A stretch of DNA of 35,431 bases from the NCBI GenBank assembly GCA_021203405.1, contig JAJQBG010000111.1, positions 1 through 35,431 on the forward strand. The letters run 5' to 3'. Position numbers and translations under genes: made by a program. A model generated the notes under the pieces. The model had not been told where the DNA came from, made no database searches, and saw only the letters and a list, made by a program, of their open reading frames with translations. Shown here in pieces: positions 1-10,125 of this stretch. Within the stretch, counting starts at the first letter, position 1. Every line of letters starts with the position of its first letter. This stretch comes from Bacteroides sp. (GTDB taxonomy: Bacteria; Bacteroidota; Bacteroidia; Bacteroidales; Bacteroidaceae).

Positions 1-385
1 CCCCAAATATCCTGGATATATAAGTGGTTGTCAAAAATGTAAAATTTCCCCATATAAAGAAACTCATCAGGCCCACTTCCCTGGCTTCCAATTTTAGCTA
101 TAAATTTTCCGTTCCTATCAAATATAAAAACTCCCGGATTAACCTGATCTGATACATAGATCCTGTCCTTATGAACTACTATTTTCTTAATTTGGGATAA
201 CAAACATTCATCGGAAGTTTCCAGCGCAATTATGTCGATGATTTGATCTATATGAACCGAAAGATCCAATTTGGGTAATGTCTTATCCGGATCAATAGTT
301 ATACTTTGAATAGTTACATCGTTGGCTGTCTCTTTTTGGCAGCCTATTAAAAGAAGAATAAAAAGTAAATAGTTGCGTTTTTCAT
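1..385 (-). CDS. 6-bladed beta-propeller lipoprotein, N-terminal part (runs off window; frameshift at start)
   Basis: This gene is not in the ORF track. Reading the minus strand gives a lipoprotein signal ending LLLIGCQKET, with the lipidated Cys in the lipobox. A region typical of the Bacteroidales 6-bladed beta-propeller family (DUF4934/BF3164-like) follows: a conserved ALETSDE segment, then KIVVHKDRIYVSD, VFIFDRNGKF and GSQGSGPDEF. The C-terminal part lies beyond base 1. The only sensible ATG (383-385) is out of frame with the rest. Adding one A to the five-A run after it restores M-K-K-R-N-Y-L-L-F-I-L-L-L-I-G-C, so I assume a one-base deletion at 378-382 (T run on the + strand). The ligand and role of this family are not established. 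Confidence 0.72.
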
Positions 386-506
386 GGTCGTTTTTATTGT
401 ACCTGGATAATCGAATACACCATCTGAACTTCAGGGTTATGTATTTATTCCCTACATTTAACAAAAGAAATGTATATCCGGTAGCTTCTGCCAGGATAAA
501 ATATAA

Positions 507-1925
507 CTATCTGGATTCAGGCTCTTTTATTTTCATTCCCTGGAAACCTTTCTTTTTAAAGGATTCGTAAACAGGTGTTAGCTTTTTGTTAAATGTTGGA
601 GTCCGGCTACGGAATAATCCTGTAGTTTCCGTTTCGTTTTTATCACCTTCATTTTCTTGATCATCTTCATCTTCGTCGCTTCCATCATCCGTACTACTGA
701 GTATAACCTGATGGATCGTATAGTTTAATAGTTTTTCCTCAGGATCTCCTAAATCGTACCAGATCAGGTCTGAAGTATCGGTTATTCCATGATCCGCCGT
801 AATTCCGCTGCTATAGTCGGATTCTCCCCGTGAATTATACACCTGGCAGGTGATAGGATGAAGGATCCATTTGGGATATTCATCGTTGGTAAAGGCCTGC
901 GAACCTATATTCTTGCCTTCGGTAGTAGCCCCTACCACTGTTACATTCATATAAGGGCGGAGTCCGTAAATAACGGCTTCGGAGGCTGAGGCAGTGGCAG
1001 AAGTCGTAATAACATAGAGATCGCTCAGGTTCAGGTTCCCCGCCAGCGGCAGAAATCTGTAGTCTGTTTGTCCCGGGTTATTTATGTTGTATTTTAAAGA
1101 GATGAAAACCTCTTCGAGATGGTTTTGGGGTACGATCAGGCTGGCCAGCTCCTGAGCACAATGTATATATCCGCCCGGATTATACCGTAGATCCAGGATC
1201 AGTTCATCTACACCCTGGAACTGAGCAAAGATCCTTTGCATCTCCTGAAAATAAGCTGTTTCGTTACCGGTATCTTCAGGACCGGTGGCAAATTTATTAT
1301 AGACCAAATATCCGATCTTCCGGTTCTCAACCGTATATATGGTATAAAATAAAAACGGATTGTCTTCTATCGTTTCGCGGGATAAGGTAATAGTCCGGGT
1401 ATCTTCATCCGGTTCGGAATTTTCGTCGTAGGTAGTCAGGGTTAAATGAATCTCCCCGGTCGCCTCTTCAATAAGGGAGGCATAATTCGATTCGGTGAAT
1501 TCGGTCCCGTTTACCGCACTGATCCAGTCTCCTCGTTTGAGTCCTTTCAGGGAAGCCTGTGAACCGGGAAGTACATACAGCACCCTGGCTATATAGGGAG
1601 AAGAGTATACGGCATATTCAAATCCGTAATTACTGCGGCTATAGAGGGTACGCGGGGAATAAGTAACCTCTTCAATGGTAGAGTATTTATCAGCAGAGAC
1701 TAATATGCTGCTGAAAAATTCGGGTTGTGATGCAAAAAGATTCAGCTTAGAGCGTGAGGGCATGTCTTCTGTCCAGAAATAGTGATCTTCCATCACCTCA
1801 TAGATCCACCGGTTAGCGCCGGTCTCTTCCTCAAACTCTTTTCTTCTGTCCTGAAAACAAGAAGAAAGGAACAACAGAGCTGTGATCAAAAGCAGAAGGC
1901 TACTGCTTTCAGGTACTCTTTTCAT
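507..1925 (-). CDS. S41 family peptidase lipoprotein with PDZ domain
   Basis: This is an intact 472-residue protein. The N-terminus is a lipoprotein signal (LLLLITALLFLSSC), placing it in the periplasm or on the outer membrane. A short helical N-terminal region (ANRWIYEVMEDHYFW) typical of Bacteroidetes S41 proteins precedes a PDZ domain (around residues 100-150, PGSQASLKGLKRGDWISAVNG). The S41 (C-terminal processing/tricorn-like) catalytic domain follows: DLRYNPGG, the nucleophile Ser in TSATASASEAVIYGL, and a candidate Lys in TEGKNIGSQAF. The C-terminus is a low-complexity acidic stretch (DDGSDEDEDDQENEGD) followed by a basic tail. Family members are serine proteases with a Ser-Lys dyad; the substrate is unknown. 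It stands alone, divergent from cysK. Confidence 0.9.
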   Translation of the reverse strand: MKRVPESSSLLLLITALLFLSSCFQDRRKEFEEETGANRWIYEVMEDHYFWTEDMPSRSKLNLFASQPEFFSSILVSADKYSTIEEVTYSPRTLYSRSNYGFEYAVYSSPYIARVLYVLPGSQASLKGLKRGDWISAVNGTEFTESNYASLIEEATGEIHLTLTTYDENSEPDEDTRTITLSRETIEDNPFLFYTIYTVENRKIGYLVYNKFATGPEDTGNETAYFQEMQRIFAQFQGVDELILDLRYNPGGYIHCAQELASLIVPQNHLEEVFISLKYNINNPGQTDYRFLPLAGNLNLSDLYVITTSATASASEAVIYGLRPYMNVTVVGATTEGKNIGSQAFTNDEYPKWILHPITCQVYNSRGESDYSSGITADHGITDTSDLIWYDLGDPEEKLLNYTIHQVILSSTDDGSDEDEDDQENEGDKNETETTGLFRSRTPTFNKKLTPVYESFKKKGFQGMKIKEPESR

Positions 1926-1945
1926 ATAGTGATCTGGTTTTAGTT

Positions 1946-1953
1946 CAAAATTA
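1946..1953 (-). promoter_or_regulatory. candidate -7 box (TAATTTTG) for the S41 peptidase gene
   Basis: The minus strand reads TAATTTTG, which fits the Bacteroidetes TAnnTTTG -7 consensus, 20 bases upstream of the S41 start codon. I see no convincing TTG at the expected -33 position, so support is weak. Confidence 0.35.
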
Positions 1954-2002
1954 AACGTTTTCCGTAAAGGTATGGTTGATGGGAATTATATACGTTTACG
2001 GG

Positions 2003-2028
2003 ACTGTTTTATCCCGTTTTTAACGGGT
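2003..2028. repeat. two overlapping small inverted repeats between divergent S41 and cysK
   Basis: Two dyads share a half: ACGGGA-N8-TCCCGT and CCCGTT-TTT-AACGGG. They lie in the divergent intergenic region, about 100 bases upstream of the cysK promoter. They could be an operator or alternative hairpins; neither is proven. Exact edges are approximate by a few bases. Confidence 0.35.
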
Positions 2029-2100
2029 TATAGTGCACAAAATTACACATTTATTTGTTTAATACCATAAGTGTGGTATGAAAATGACTTAAATATGCGA

Positions 2101-2131
2101 TTGGGTAACATACGGGTTTGCCCTACCTTTG
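2101..2131 (+). promoter_or_regulatory. Bacteroidetes-type promoter of cysK-metY
   Basis: TTG at 2101-2103 and TACCTTTG at 2124-2131 are separated by 20 bases, matching the -33 TTTG / -7 TAnnTTTG architecture of the primary sigma factor in Bacteroidetes. The expected transcript start is about 30 bases before the chosen cysK start, which supports the ATG at 2172 over the upstream ATG at 2118, because 2118 lies inside the promoter. Confidence 0.75.
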
Positions 2132-2171
2132 CAATATCAGAAATAACAATAACTTAAAAATATATAGAACT

Positions 2172-3119
2172 ATGGCAAGAATAGCAAAACAGCTTACAGA
2201 TTTGATTGGTAATACACCGCTGCTTGAACTTTCTCACTACGGAAAAAGTAAAAATTTAAATGCGACTGTGATCGCAAAGCTGGAGTATTTCAACCCGGCA
2301 GGTAGTGTAAAGGACCGTATCTCTTTTGCAATGATAGAGGATGCCGAAAAGAGAGGGATATTACAACCCGGATCGGTGATCATTGAACCAACCAGTGGTA
2401 ATACAGGAATTGGCCTGGCATTTGTATCGGCCGTAAAAAAATACCAGCTTATTCTTACTATGCCGGATACCATGAGCCTGGAGCGTCGTAACCTGTTGAA
2501 GGCATTGGGTGCTACTATTGTGCTGACTCCGGGAGCGCAGGGAATGAAGGGTGCAATCGCCAAAACACAGGAACTGAAGGCTGAAACTCCGGGAGCAGTG
2601 ATCCTGCAACAGTTTGAAAACCCGGCTAACCCGGCTGTCCATAAACGTACTACTGCCGAAGAGATCTGGCGGGATACAGATGGAGATGTAGATATCTTTG
2701 TAGCGGGTGTAGGAACCGGTGGTACTGTATCGGGTGTGGGTGAAGTATTGAAAAAGTATAAACCGGATGTAAAGATCGTAGCAGTAGAGCCGGTGGATTC
2801 TCCCGTTCTTTCAGGAGGAAAACCGGGGCCTCACAAAATACAAGGTATCGGTGCAGGTTTTGTTCCGGCTACGTTCAACCCTACGGTAGTAGATGAGATC
2901 ATACAGGTATTGAACGATGATGCGATCCGTACAGGCCGTGAACTGGCTAAAGAAGAGGGGTTGTTGGTGGGTATCTCTTCGGGTGCTGCTGCTTATGCTG
3001 CGACCCAACTGGCGCTTCGTCCGGAAAATGCAGGTAAAAAGATCGTGGTTCTGCTGCCTGATACCGGTGAAAGATATCTCTCTACACTGCTTTACGCATT
3101 TGACGAGTATCCGTTATAA
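2172..3119 (+). CDS. cysK: cysteine synthase A (O-acetylserine sulfhydrylase)
   Basis: This is a 315-residue, PLP-dependent fold-type II enzyme that makes L-cysteine from O-acetylserine and sulfide in the cytosol. The PLP Schiff-base lysine is K47 in NPAGSVKDR. The substrate-binding loop PTSGNTGIG and the PLP phosphate-binding loop [10 protein letters not shown] are present, and the C-terminus ([15 protein letters not shown]) is the usual CysK end. The ORF track starts at 2118, but those extra 18 residues overlap the promoter and look non-coding; [20 protein letters not shown] is the normal start. metY follows after 27 bases, making a sulfur-assimilation operon. Confidence 0.96.
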   Translation: MARIAKQLTDLIGNTPLLELSHYGKSKNLNATVIAKLEYFNPAGSVKDRISFAMIEDAEKRGILQPGSVIIEPTSGNTGIGLAFVSAVKKYQLILTMPDTMSLERRNLLKALGATIVLTPGAQGMKGAIAKTQELKAETPGAVILQQFENPANPAVHKRTTAEEIWRDTDGDVDIFVAGVGTGGTVSGVGEVLKKYKPDVKIVAVEPVDSPVLSGGKPGPHKIQGIGAGFVPATFNPTVVDEIIQVLNDDAIRTGRELAKEEGLLVGISSGAAAYAATQLALRPENAGKKIVVLLPDTGERYLSTLLYAFDEYPL

Positions 3120-4454
<1,335 letters not shown>

Positions 4455-4482
4455 TAGTCAGGATAACAGGTTTACTTTATGT

Positions 4483-4956
4483 ATGGAAGAGCTGCGTATA
4501 GAGTTGTACCGGCCCGAATATAAAAAAGATTTTGTCCGCCTTAATTCAGCATGGATAGAGACTTTCTTTCATCTGGAAAGTTCAGACCATATCGTACTTA
4601 ACGATCCTGAGGGTACCATTCTGGATAAGGGAGGACAGATCTTTTTTTGCTGTAACCCCTGAGGGGGAAGTAGCCGGGTGTTGTGCCTTGATCCACAATA
4701 TGGAGGCAGGATGTTATGAACTGGCTAAAATGGCGGTCGCTCCCCGGCACCAGGGAAAAGGTGCCGGACGGTTGCTGGGTGAGCCCTGGTAAAATATGCC
4801 CGTGAAAAGGGAATCCCTAAACTTTTCCTGGAAGGGAATACCCGGTTGGAGGCCTCTATTATACTTTACCGGAAACTGGGATTCAGAGAGGTTCCTCTGA
4901 CACAGGTTGCTTATGAAAGGTGTGATATCCGGATGGAACTGGAACTTATACCGTAG
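4483..4956 (+). CDS. GNAT family N-acetyltransferase (two frameshifts as sequenced)
   Basis: This gene is absent from the ORF track because it is broken twice. Frame 1 begins MEELRIELYRPEYKKDF at 4483. After the T7 run (4642-4648, one T too many) the reading continues as FAVTPEGEVAGCCALI ... ELAKMAVAPRHQGKGAGRLLGE. A missing G near 4783 then shifts to ALVKYAREKGIPKLFLEGNT ... ILYRKLGFREVPL, ending at TAG 4956. The QGKGAGRLL segment is the acetyl-CoA binding motif A (Q/RxxGxG/A) of GNAT proteins. The restored length of about 157 residues fits a stand-alone GNAT enzyme. The substrate is unknown. It starts 28 bases after metY and may ride on the same transcript. Confidence 0.8.
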
Positions 4957-5004
4957 TTCTCTTAAGGAATGTCAATGGGCTCCGGAAAGAAAAATAAAAA
5001 TTTC

Positions 5005-5012
5005 TATTTTTG
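5005..5012 (+). promoter_or_regulatory. candidate -7 box (TATTTTTG) of mnmA
   Basis: TATTTTTG fits TAnnTTTG and sits 31 bases before the mnmA ATG at 5044. No clear TTG at -33 is visible. It lies within the N-terminal extension proposed by the ORF track, which argues for the downstream start. Confidence 0.5.
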
Positions 5013-5043
5013 CCGGCTGCTAATTAAACAGGATCAGATAAAT

Positions 5044-6105
5044 ATGGAAATAGCAACGTTGCTCTCCGGTGGAGTGGATAGCTCTGTGGTGGTACACCGT
5101 TTATGTGAGTGGGGATATAAACCCGCTCTCTTTTATATAAAGATAGGTATGGAGGGGGAGGACTATGACTGTTCTGCCGAGGAAGATATAGAGATGGCTA
5201 CTTTTATTGCCCGTAAGTATGGCCTGAAGCTGGAGATTGTGGATCTTCACCGGGAGTACTGGGATAATGTAATGGCCTACACACTAGATCGGGTGAAGCG
5301 GGGACTTACTCCCAATCCGGATGTGATGTGTAACAAGCTGATCAAATTCGGTAGCTTTGAACAGAAAGTAGGTCGTTTCTTTGATAAAACGGCTACAGGA
5401 CACTATGCCACTACCGTGGAGAAGGAGGGTAAGATTTGGCTGGGTACAGCGAAAGACCCTGTAAAGGATCAGACCGATTTTCTTGCACAGATCGATGCGC
5501 TGCAGGTTTCGAAATTGATGTTCCCGATCGGTGACCTGATGAAGGAGGAGGTGCGTGAGCTGGCTAAAGAGGTAAATCTCCCTACAGCTCGTCGGAAAGA
5601 TAGCCAGGGGATCTGTTTCCTGGGTAAGATCAATTATAATGATTTTATCCGTCGTTTCCTGGGTGAAAAGGAGGGGGATATTATTGAGCAGGAAACAGGT
5701 AATAAGGTAGGACGGCATAAAGGGTACTGGTTTCATACCATTGGCCAGCGAAAAGGGTTAGGGCTGAGTGGGGGACCCTGGTTTGTGGTGCGGAAGGATG
5801 TAGACCGGAATCTGATCTATGTCTCCCGGGGATATGATACCTCTAAGCAGTATGGAGATACCTTTCATATCGGAGATTTCCATTTTATTACGGATGATCC
5901 CTGGAAAGATGAGTCGGGTGAAATCCCGGTAACCTTCAAGATCAGGCATACACCGGAATTTATTCAGGGAATTCTTTATAAAGAAGAGGGTAGTTATAGG
6001 GTTGTCTCTTCTTCTGCTTTACAAGGTATTGCTCCCGGACAATTCGGGGTTATTTATGACAGAGATGCTGAGATCTGCATCGGTAGCGGGGAGATCACGT
6101 TTTAA
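5044..6105 (+). CDS. mnmA: tRNA-specific 2-thiouridylase MnmA
   Basis: MnmA thiolates U34 of tRNA-Lys, tRNA-Glu and tRNA-Gln in the cytosol. The protein starts [16 protein letters not shown], with the ATP-pyrophosphatase P-loop SGGVDSS at residues 8-14. The two catalytic cysteines are visible: C96 in [13 protein letters not shown] and C191 in [22 protein letters not shown] and a C-terminal beta-barrel domain ending [10 protein letters not shown] follow. The length is 353 residues from this ATG, which is normal. I reject the 25-residue upstream extension because it overlaps the -7 box and lacks conservation. The stop overlaps that of the convergent response regulator by 3-4 bases. Confidence 0.95.
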   Translation: MEIATLLSGGVDSSVVVHRLCEWGYKPALFYIKIGMEGEDYDCSAEEDIEMATFIARKYGLKLEIVDLHREYWDNVMAYTLDRVKRGLTPNPDVMCNKLIKFGSFEQKVGRFFDKTATGHYATTVEKEGKIWLGTAKDPVKDQTDFLAQIDALQVSKLMFPIGDLMKEEVRELAKEVNLPTARRKDSQGICFLGKINYNDFIRRFLGEKEGDIIEQETGNKVGRHKGYWFHTIGQRKGLGLSGGPWFVVRKDVDRNLIYVSRGYDTSKQYGDTFHIGDFHFITDDPWKDESGEIPVTFKIRHTPEFIQGILYKEEGSYRVVSSSALQGIAPGQFGVIYDRDAEICIGSGEITF

Positions 6106-6752
6106 ATGTAGTACTCCGCCAGGTCTACGATTCCGGCACGCATTGCATACTTCATAGCCTCGTGCACACTGTTAACTTCCAGTTTCCGGAAAATGTTTTT
6201 CCGGTGGCTGTTTACGGTGTGGAAGCTCAGGTTTCGTTCCGCTGCGATCTCTTTGGTGGTTTTGCTCAGGGCGATCTCTTTTAAGATCAGCTTCTCCGTA
6301 GCGGTAAGGTGGTGCTCTTCTACTACTTTCTGCGGTTTACCGGAAGAGAGCAGCAGGTTGCTGGTATGGTTGCATATATATCGCTCGTTCCGGATGTTGC
6401 ACTGTATGGCTGAGATGATCTCCTCTTTGGCACTGTCTTTCATCACTACGCTGAAAGCATCTCCGCTGAGAATTACCTGGCGCAGGAAATCGATGCTGAG
6501 CTCGTCGGAAAAAAGGATCCAGCGTGCCTCTTTAAACCGCTCCTGAAGGACGATCAGCTCTTCTACACCAGCAAAGTCAGTCAGGGTATAATCCAGGATC
6601 ACAATGGCTTCCGGATAGGCACGTAAAGCCTTGATCAATTCCATCTTGTTATCGGCCTCCAGGATCATGTTCACCTCTTTGACTCCTTTGAGCAGGAAGA
6701 GCATTCCGGCTTTGGTAATGTCTTGATTATCCGCCAGGATATAGTCACGCAT
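6102..6752 (-). CDS. NarL/LuxR-family response regulator
   Basis: This is a two-domain response regulator of 216 residues from the preferred ATG ([16 protein letters not shown]). The receiver domain has the acidic pocket D8/D11, the phospho-acceptor D54 in VILDYTLTD, and the conserved Lys K105 in [10 protein letters not shown]. The C-terminal LuxR-type helix-turn-helix (around 150-210) reads [22 protein letters not shown] ... [18 protein letters not shown]. The ORF track starts ten codons earlier at 6782, but a -7-like box (CAAATATA on the + strand, 6780-6787) sits right there, favouring the shorter form. No partner kinase is adjacent. It overlaps the mnmA stop codon in antisense. Confidence 0.88.
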   Translation of the reverse strand: MRDYILADNQDITKAGMLFLLKGVKEVNMILEADNKMELIKALRAYPEAIVILDYTLTDFAGVEELIVLQERFKEARWILFSDELSIDFLRQVILSGDAFSVVMKDSAKEEIISAIQCNIRNERYICNHTSNLLLSSGKPQKVVEEHHLTATEKLILKEIALSKTTKEIAAERNLSFHTVNSHRKNIFRKLEVNSVHEAMKYAMRAGIVDLAEYYI

Positions 6753-6779
6753 TGTATTGGTTTTTCTGAAGAATTTCTG

Positions 6780-6787
6780 CAAATATA
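6780..6787 (-). promoter_or_regulatory. candidate -7 box (TATATTTG) of the response regulator gene
   Basis: The minus strand reads TATATTTG, matching TAnnTTTG, 27 bases upstream of the preferred ATG at 6752. No good -33 TTG is visible. The rest of the intergenic region to 6976 shows no clear promoter for the divergent phosphoesterase. Confidence 0.45.
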
Positions 6788-6976
6788 GTGTATTTCCTGT
6801 TATGAATCTTTGCCGGGGGCGTTAATGTTTACATATTGTTTTTCTCAAAACACAAAAAATAACTAAATGCCGGATGTTGTTCTCCAGGGTAACGGGGTCT
6901 GTAACAGGAAAGTAATTTGCCTGACATTCTCCTGTCATATAAAGTGACTTCCTTTGTGGAAGAAAACCATGTAAAG

Positions 6977-7777
6977 ATGTATTTAAGAACCTATTATCCG
7001 ACAGTTGTTTTATCAGATATCCATCTGGGCTCTTCCCATTCCCGGACTGAAGAGGTAACGGAGTTCCTGAAGAGTATCAATTGTGACCGGCTTATCCTCA
7101 ACGGAGATATTATTGACGGATGGCAATTGTAAAAGGGAGGTAGTAAAAAATGGAAAAGTAAACACACGGACTTTTTCAAGGTTATCATGAAAATGATGGA
7201 GAACTTCGGAACGGAAGTGATCTATGTACGGGGTAACCACGATGATTTTCTGGATAACCTGGCTCCCATGACTTTTTACAATGTAAAGATCGTCAAAGAA
7301 TTTATTCACACCTCGCACGGAAGGAATTACTATATAACTCACGGAGATATTTTTGATGCGGTGACTACCCGGATGAAATGGCTCTCTATGCTGGGAGATA
7401 TGGGTTATACTTTTCTTTTATGGATCAATAAACTTTATAATAACAGGCGGGCCCGTCAGGGAAAGCCTTACTACTCGCTATCGCAGTCTATTAAACAAAA
7501 AGTCAAGTCAGCTGTTTCCTATATTTCCGATTTTGAGAAGGAACTTGTTAATTATGCCCGTGCCCGTAAGTGCCAGGGTATTATTTGCGGTCATATACAC
7601 CATCCGGCCAATCAGTGGTATGAAGATATTCATTATCTGAATTCCGGCGATTGGGTGGAAACCCTTTCGGCACTGGTGGAGGATGAGAGCGGGAACTGGG
7701 ATGTCTTGTTATATGATGTATCCCGGTATATGGAAAATGAACCTGAAAAACAACTTTTAACTGCACCGGCTTCATGA
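6977..7777 (+). CDS. LpxH-like calcineurin-type metallophosphoesterase (in-frame stop as sequenced)
   Basis: All five metallophosphoesterase blocks are present: SDIHLG (D14, H16), NGDIIDG, RGNHDDF, the ITHGD histidine, and CGHIHHP. This is the UDP-2,3-diacylglucosamine diphosphatase (LpxH/LpxI-function) family as annotated in Bacteroidetes, acting in lipid A biosynthesis or a related glycolipid pathway; the exact substrate is inferred. Codon 52 is TAA (7130-7132) in DGWQL-stop-KGGSKKW. The frame is unchanged on both sides, so this is a point nonsense change (probably AAA to TAA), not a frameshift. The ORF track therefore splits it at 7132/7187. The start at 6977 (MYLRTYYPTVVLSDIHLG) is preferred to 6917. 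The stop overlaps the next ATG (ATGA), indicating translational coupling. Confidence 0.85.
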
Positions 7778-8911
7778 AATTTTTATTCATTGTACAGGGA
7801 GAGGGGCGTGGACACCTGACACAGGCCCTTGCTTTGGAAGAAATATTACTTCGTAACGGACACGAAGTAGTGGAGGTATTAGTAGGAGAGAGCTCTTCCC
7901 GGATACTTCCCGGATTTTTTAACCGCAATATCCGTGCTGTGGTAAAGCGGTTTATTAGTCCTAATTTTTTGCCGGCTCCTGAAAATAAGCGGGCAGATAT
8001 CAAACGTTCTGTTTGCTGGAACCTGATGCGTTCTCCGGTTTATATGCGGAGTATACGCTTTATTCGTGAACGCATTGAAGAGTCGGGAGCAGATGTGGTG
8101 ATCAACTTTTATGAACTACTTACCGGCCTTACTTATCTGTTGTACCGGCCTTCGGTGCTGCAGGTAGCGATCGGACATCAATATCTGTTCTTACATAAGG
8201 ATTTTAATTTCCCCGAACGCAAAAGTGCGGCGTTCCGTTCGCTCAATCTTTTTACGCGTCTGACCTCAATAGGAGCGGTTTCCCGCCTGGCTCTCTCTTT
8301 CCGGAGAATGGAGCACGACTCTTCACAGAAAGTACGGGTCGTACCTCCTTTGTTGCGCAGGGACTTGTTCTCGCTGGAAGCGGAATCGGGGAGCTATTTA
8401 CTGGGATATATGGTGAATGCCGGATTTGCAGAGAGTATCCGGGAGGCTCATCGGAAAAAGGCCGGATGTAAAAATGCATGTTTTCTGGGATAAAGCCGAT
8501 GCTGCGGATGTATATAAGCAGGATCCGACACTCTGGTTTCACCGGATCGATGATACGGAATTTCTCCGGAAAATGGCCGGTTGCCGTGCTTATGCCACTA
8601 CGGCAGGGTTTGAATCGGTCTGTGAAGCTATGTGGCTGGGAAAGCCGGTGCTGATGGTGCCTGCTCATATTGAACAGGAATGTAATGCCTGGGATGCCTC
8701 GCAATATAAGGTCGGTATTACAGCTGATGAGTTTGATGTGGAAAGTCTCCTTGGTTTTGTTGCTGCTCATCAACCTGATCCCGATTTCCGGGGATGGGTA
8801 GCCAATGCAGAGTTCGTATTGCTGAATGAACTGGAGCGGGCCATAGAACCTTTGAATTCCAACACTTTTCCCAATACCGAAACCTATGTTCCTGCCATGG
8901 ATCACTTATAA
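7774..8911 (+). CDS. GT28/MurG-like glycosyltransferase (frameshift as sequenced)
   Basis: The N-terminal motif FIVQGEGRGHLTQALALEE is the acceptor-side glycine-rich loop of GT-B enzymes of the MurG/monogalactosyldiacylglycerol synthase type. The C-terminal half has the donor-binding signature YATTAGFESVCEAMWLGKPVLMVP. Two ORFs (7774-8493 and 8417-8911) join at the A5 run 8455-8459: one A fewer gives EAHRK-RPDVKMHVFWDK. The restored protein is about 379 residues. It starts inside the stop of the phosphoesterase (ATGA), so the two probably act in the same envelope glycolipid pathway. Acceptor and sugar donor are unknown. Confidence 0.83.
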
Positions 8912-8970
8912 CAGGAAACTTTACTTACGGCTATTCATACATATTATTGCTTTTACATTTCTTCTCTTCT

Positions 8971-9003
8971 ACCGTCGGGTTGTAAATCCGGCGGTTATTT
9001 TTC
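8971..9003 (+). terminator. rho-independent terminator after the glycosyltransferase
   Basis: The stem ACCGTCGG (8971-8978) pairs with CCGGCGGT (8988-8995) with one G-U pair and a 9-base loop, followed by TATTTTTC. It sits 60 bases after the glycosyltransferase stop and separates the housekeeping block from the glycosidase operon. Confidence 0.7.
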
Positions 9004-9037
9004 GGCTTCTTTTTAAAGAGGTAAAGCTGATTTAAAG

Positions 9038-9066
9038 TTGCAGATGGTATACTCTTTCTACTTTTG
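9038..9066 (+). promoter_or_regulatory. promoter of the GH43-GH143/142-GH78-GH28-esterase operon
   Basis: TTG at 9038-9040 and TACTTTTG at 9059-9066 are spaced by 18 bases, close to the Bacteroidetes -33/-7 consensus. The first gene starts at 9134, giving a leader of about 60 bases. I do not see the TTGTAACATGT repeat found upstream of the GH2 genes here. Confidence 0.7.
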
Positions 9067-9133
9067 AGTACATCTGCCCTCTTTTCACATCTGTCTCTAT
9101 ATAATATAACTAAGATTTTCGATAGATATAAAT

Positions 9134-10125
9134 ATGAAGAGTAACGTGAATAGAGTATTGTTCCTGTTGTTAGCGGGAGTAACAGTGTTTTTCACTGCCT
9201 GTAAACAACCTGCCAGAGAGAGTGCCGAAACAGCTGAAAAAGAGTATTATGTATTTACTTCTTTCCATGAACCCGCTGACGAAGGGCTGCGTTTCCTTTA
9301 CAGCGAGGATGGTATAAAGTGGGATAGTATCCCGGGTATCTGGTTAAAACCGGAGTTGGGTAAACACCAGATCATAAGGGATCCCTCTATGGTACGTACA
9401 CCGGATGGAACCTATCACTTAGTATGGACTACTAGCTGGAAAGGCGATCTGGGTTTTGGGTACTCTTCTTCCAAAGACCTCATTAACTGGGAGCCGCAAC
9501 GGATGATCGAAGTAATGGCAAACGAACCGACTACGGTCAATGTATGGGCACCTGAGATCTATTATGATGATGAAACCGAAGAGTTTATGGTAGTATGGGC
9601 CTCCTGTGTTCCCGGGCGTTTTGAACGGGGAATAGAGGATGAAGATAATAACCATCGTCTTTATTATATTACTACTAAAGATTTTCAGACTATTTCGGAG
9701 ACCAAACTGTTTTATGATCCGGGCTTTAGTGTGATCGATGCTATTGTGGTAAAAAAGCTCCCAAAGATTACGTAATGGTGGTAAAGGATAATACCCGCCC
9801 CAACCGTAACCTGATGGTCGCTTTCTCTGATTCCTATACCGGACCTTATACGGCTCCTTCCGAGCCTTTTACGGATACTTTTGTAGAAGGGCCTTCCGTG
9901 GCGAAAGTGGGAAATGAATATTATATCTATTTCGATGCTTATCGGGAAATGATCTATGGTTCGGTTAGTACCACTGATTTTATTAACTTTACCGATCGTA
10001 CTCAGGAGGTTTCTATTCCTGTCGGGCATAAACACGGAACTGTTTCCAAAGCTCCGGCTTCTGTTCTGGAAAACCTGCTTAATCAAACTAAAGATAACCA
10101 ATCAACAAGATTAACGTTACAATGA
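9134..10125 (+). CDS. GH43-like glycosidase lipoprotein, BT_1021-like (frameshift as sequenced)
   Basis: The protein begins with a lipoprotein signal (VFFTAC, Cys23) and has five-bladed propeller features of family 43: the base Asp in IIRDPSMVRTPDG (D83), the repeated blade motif YSSSKDLINWEP, NVWAPEIYYDDE, and after the break the acid-type EGP in TFVEGPSVAKVGN. GH43 enzymes are mostly arabinofuranosidases and xylosidases; I cannot assign the subfamily. The ORFs 9134-9775 and 9775-10125 join at the A-run 9751-9756: one extra A gives IVVKKAPKDYVMVVKDNTRPN. Restored length is about 330 residues. The stop overlaps the next ATG (ATGA). The position matches the gene preceding the GH143-GH142 protein in the B. 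theta RG-II locus. Confidence 0.8.

Noticed and set aside
373-570. 65-residue + strand ORF
   Set aside because: Overlaps the start of the beta-propeller gene and the end of the S41 gene in antisense; no features.
6913-6919. TAATTTG as a promoter for the LpxH-like gene
   Set aside because: Only one base between TA and TTTG, and the nearest TTG (6877) is too far away.
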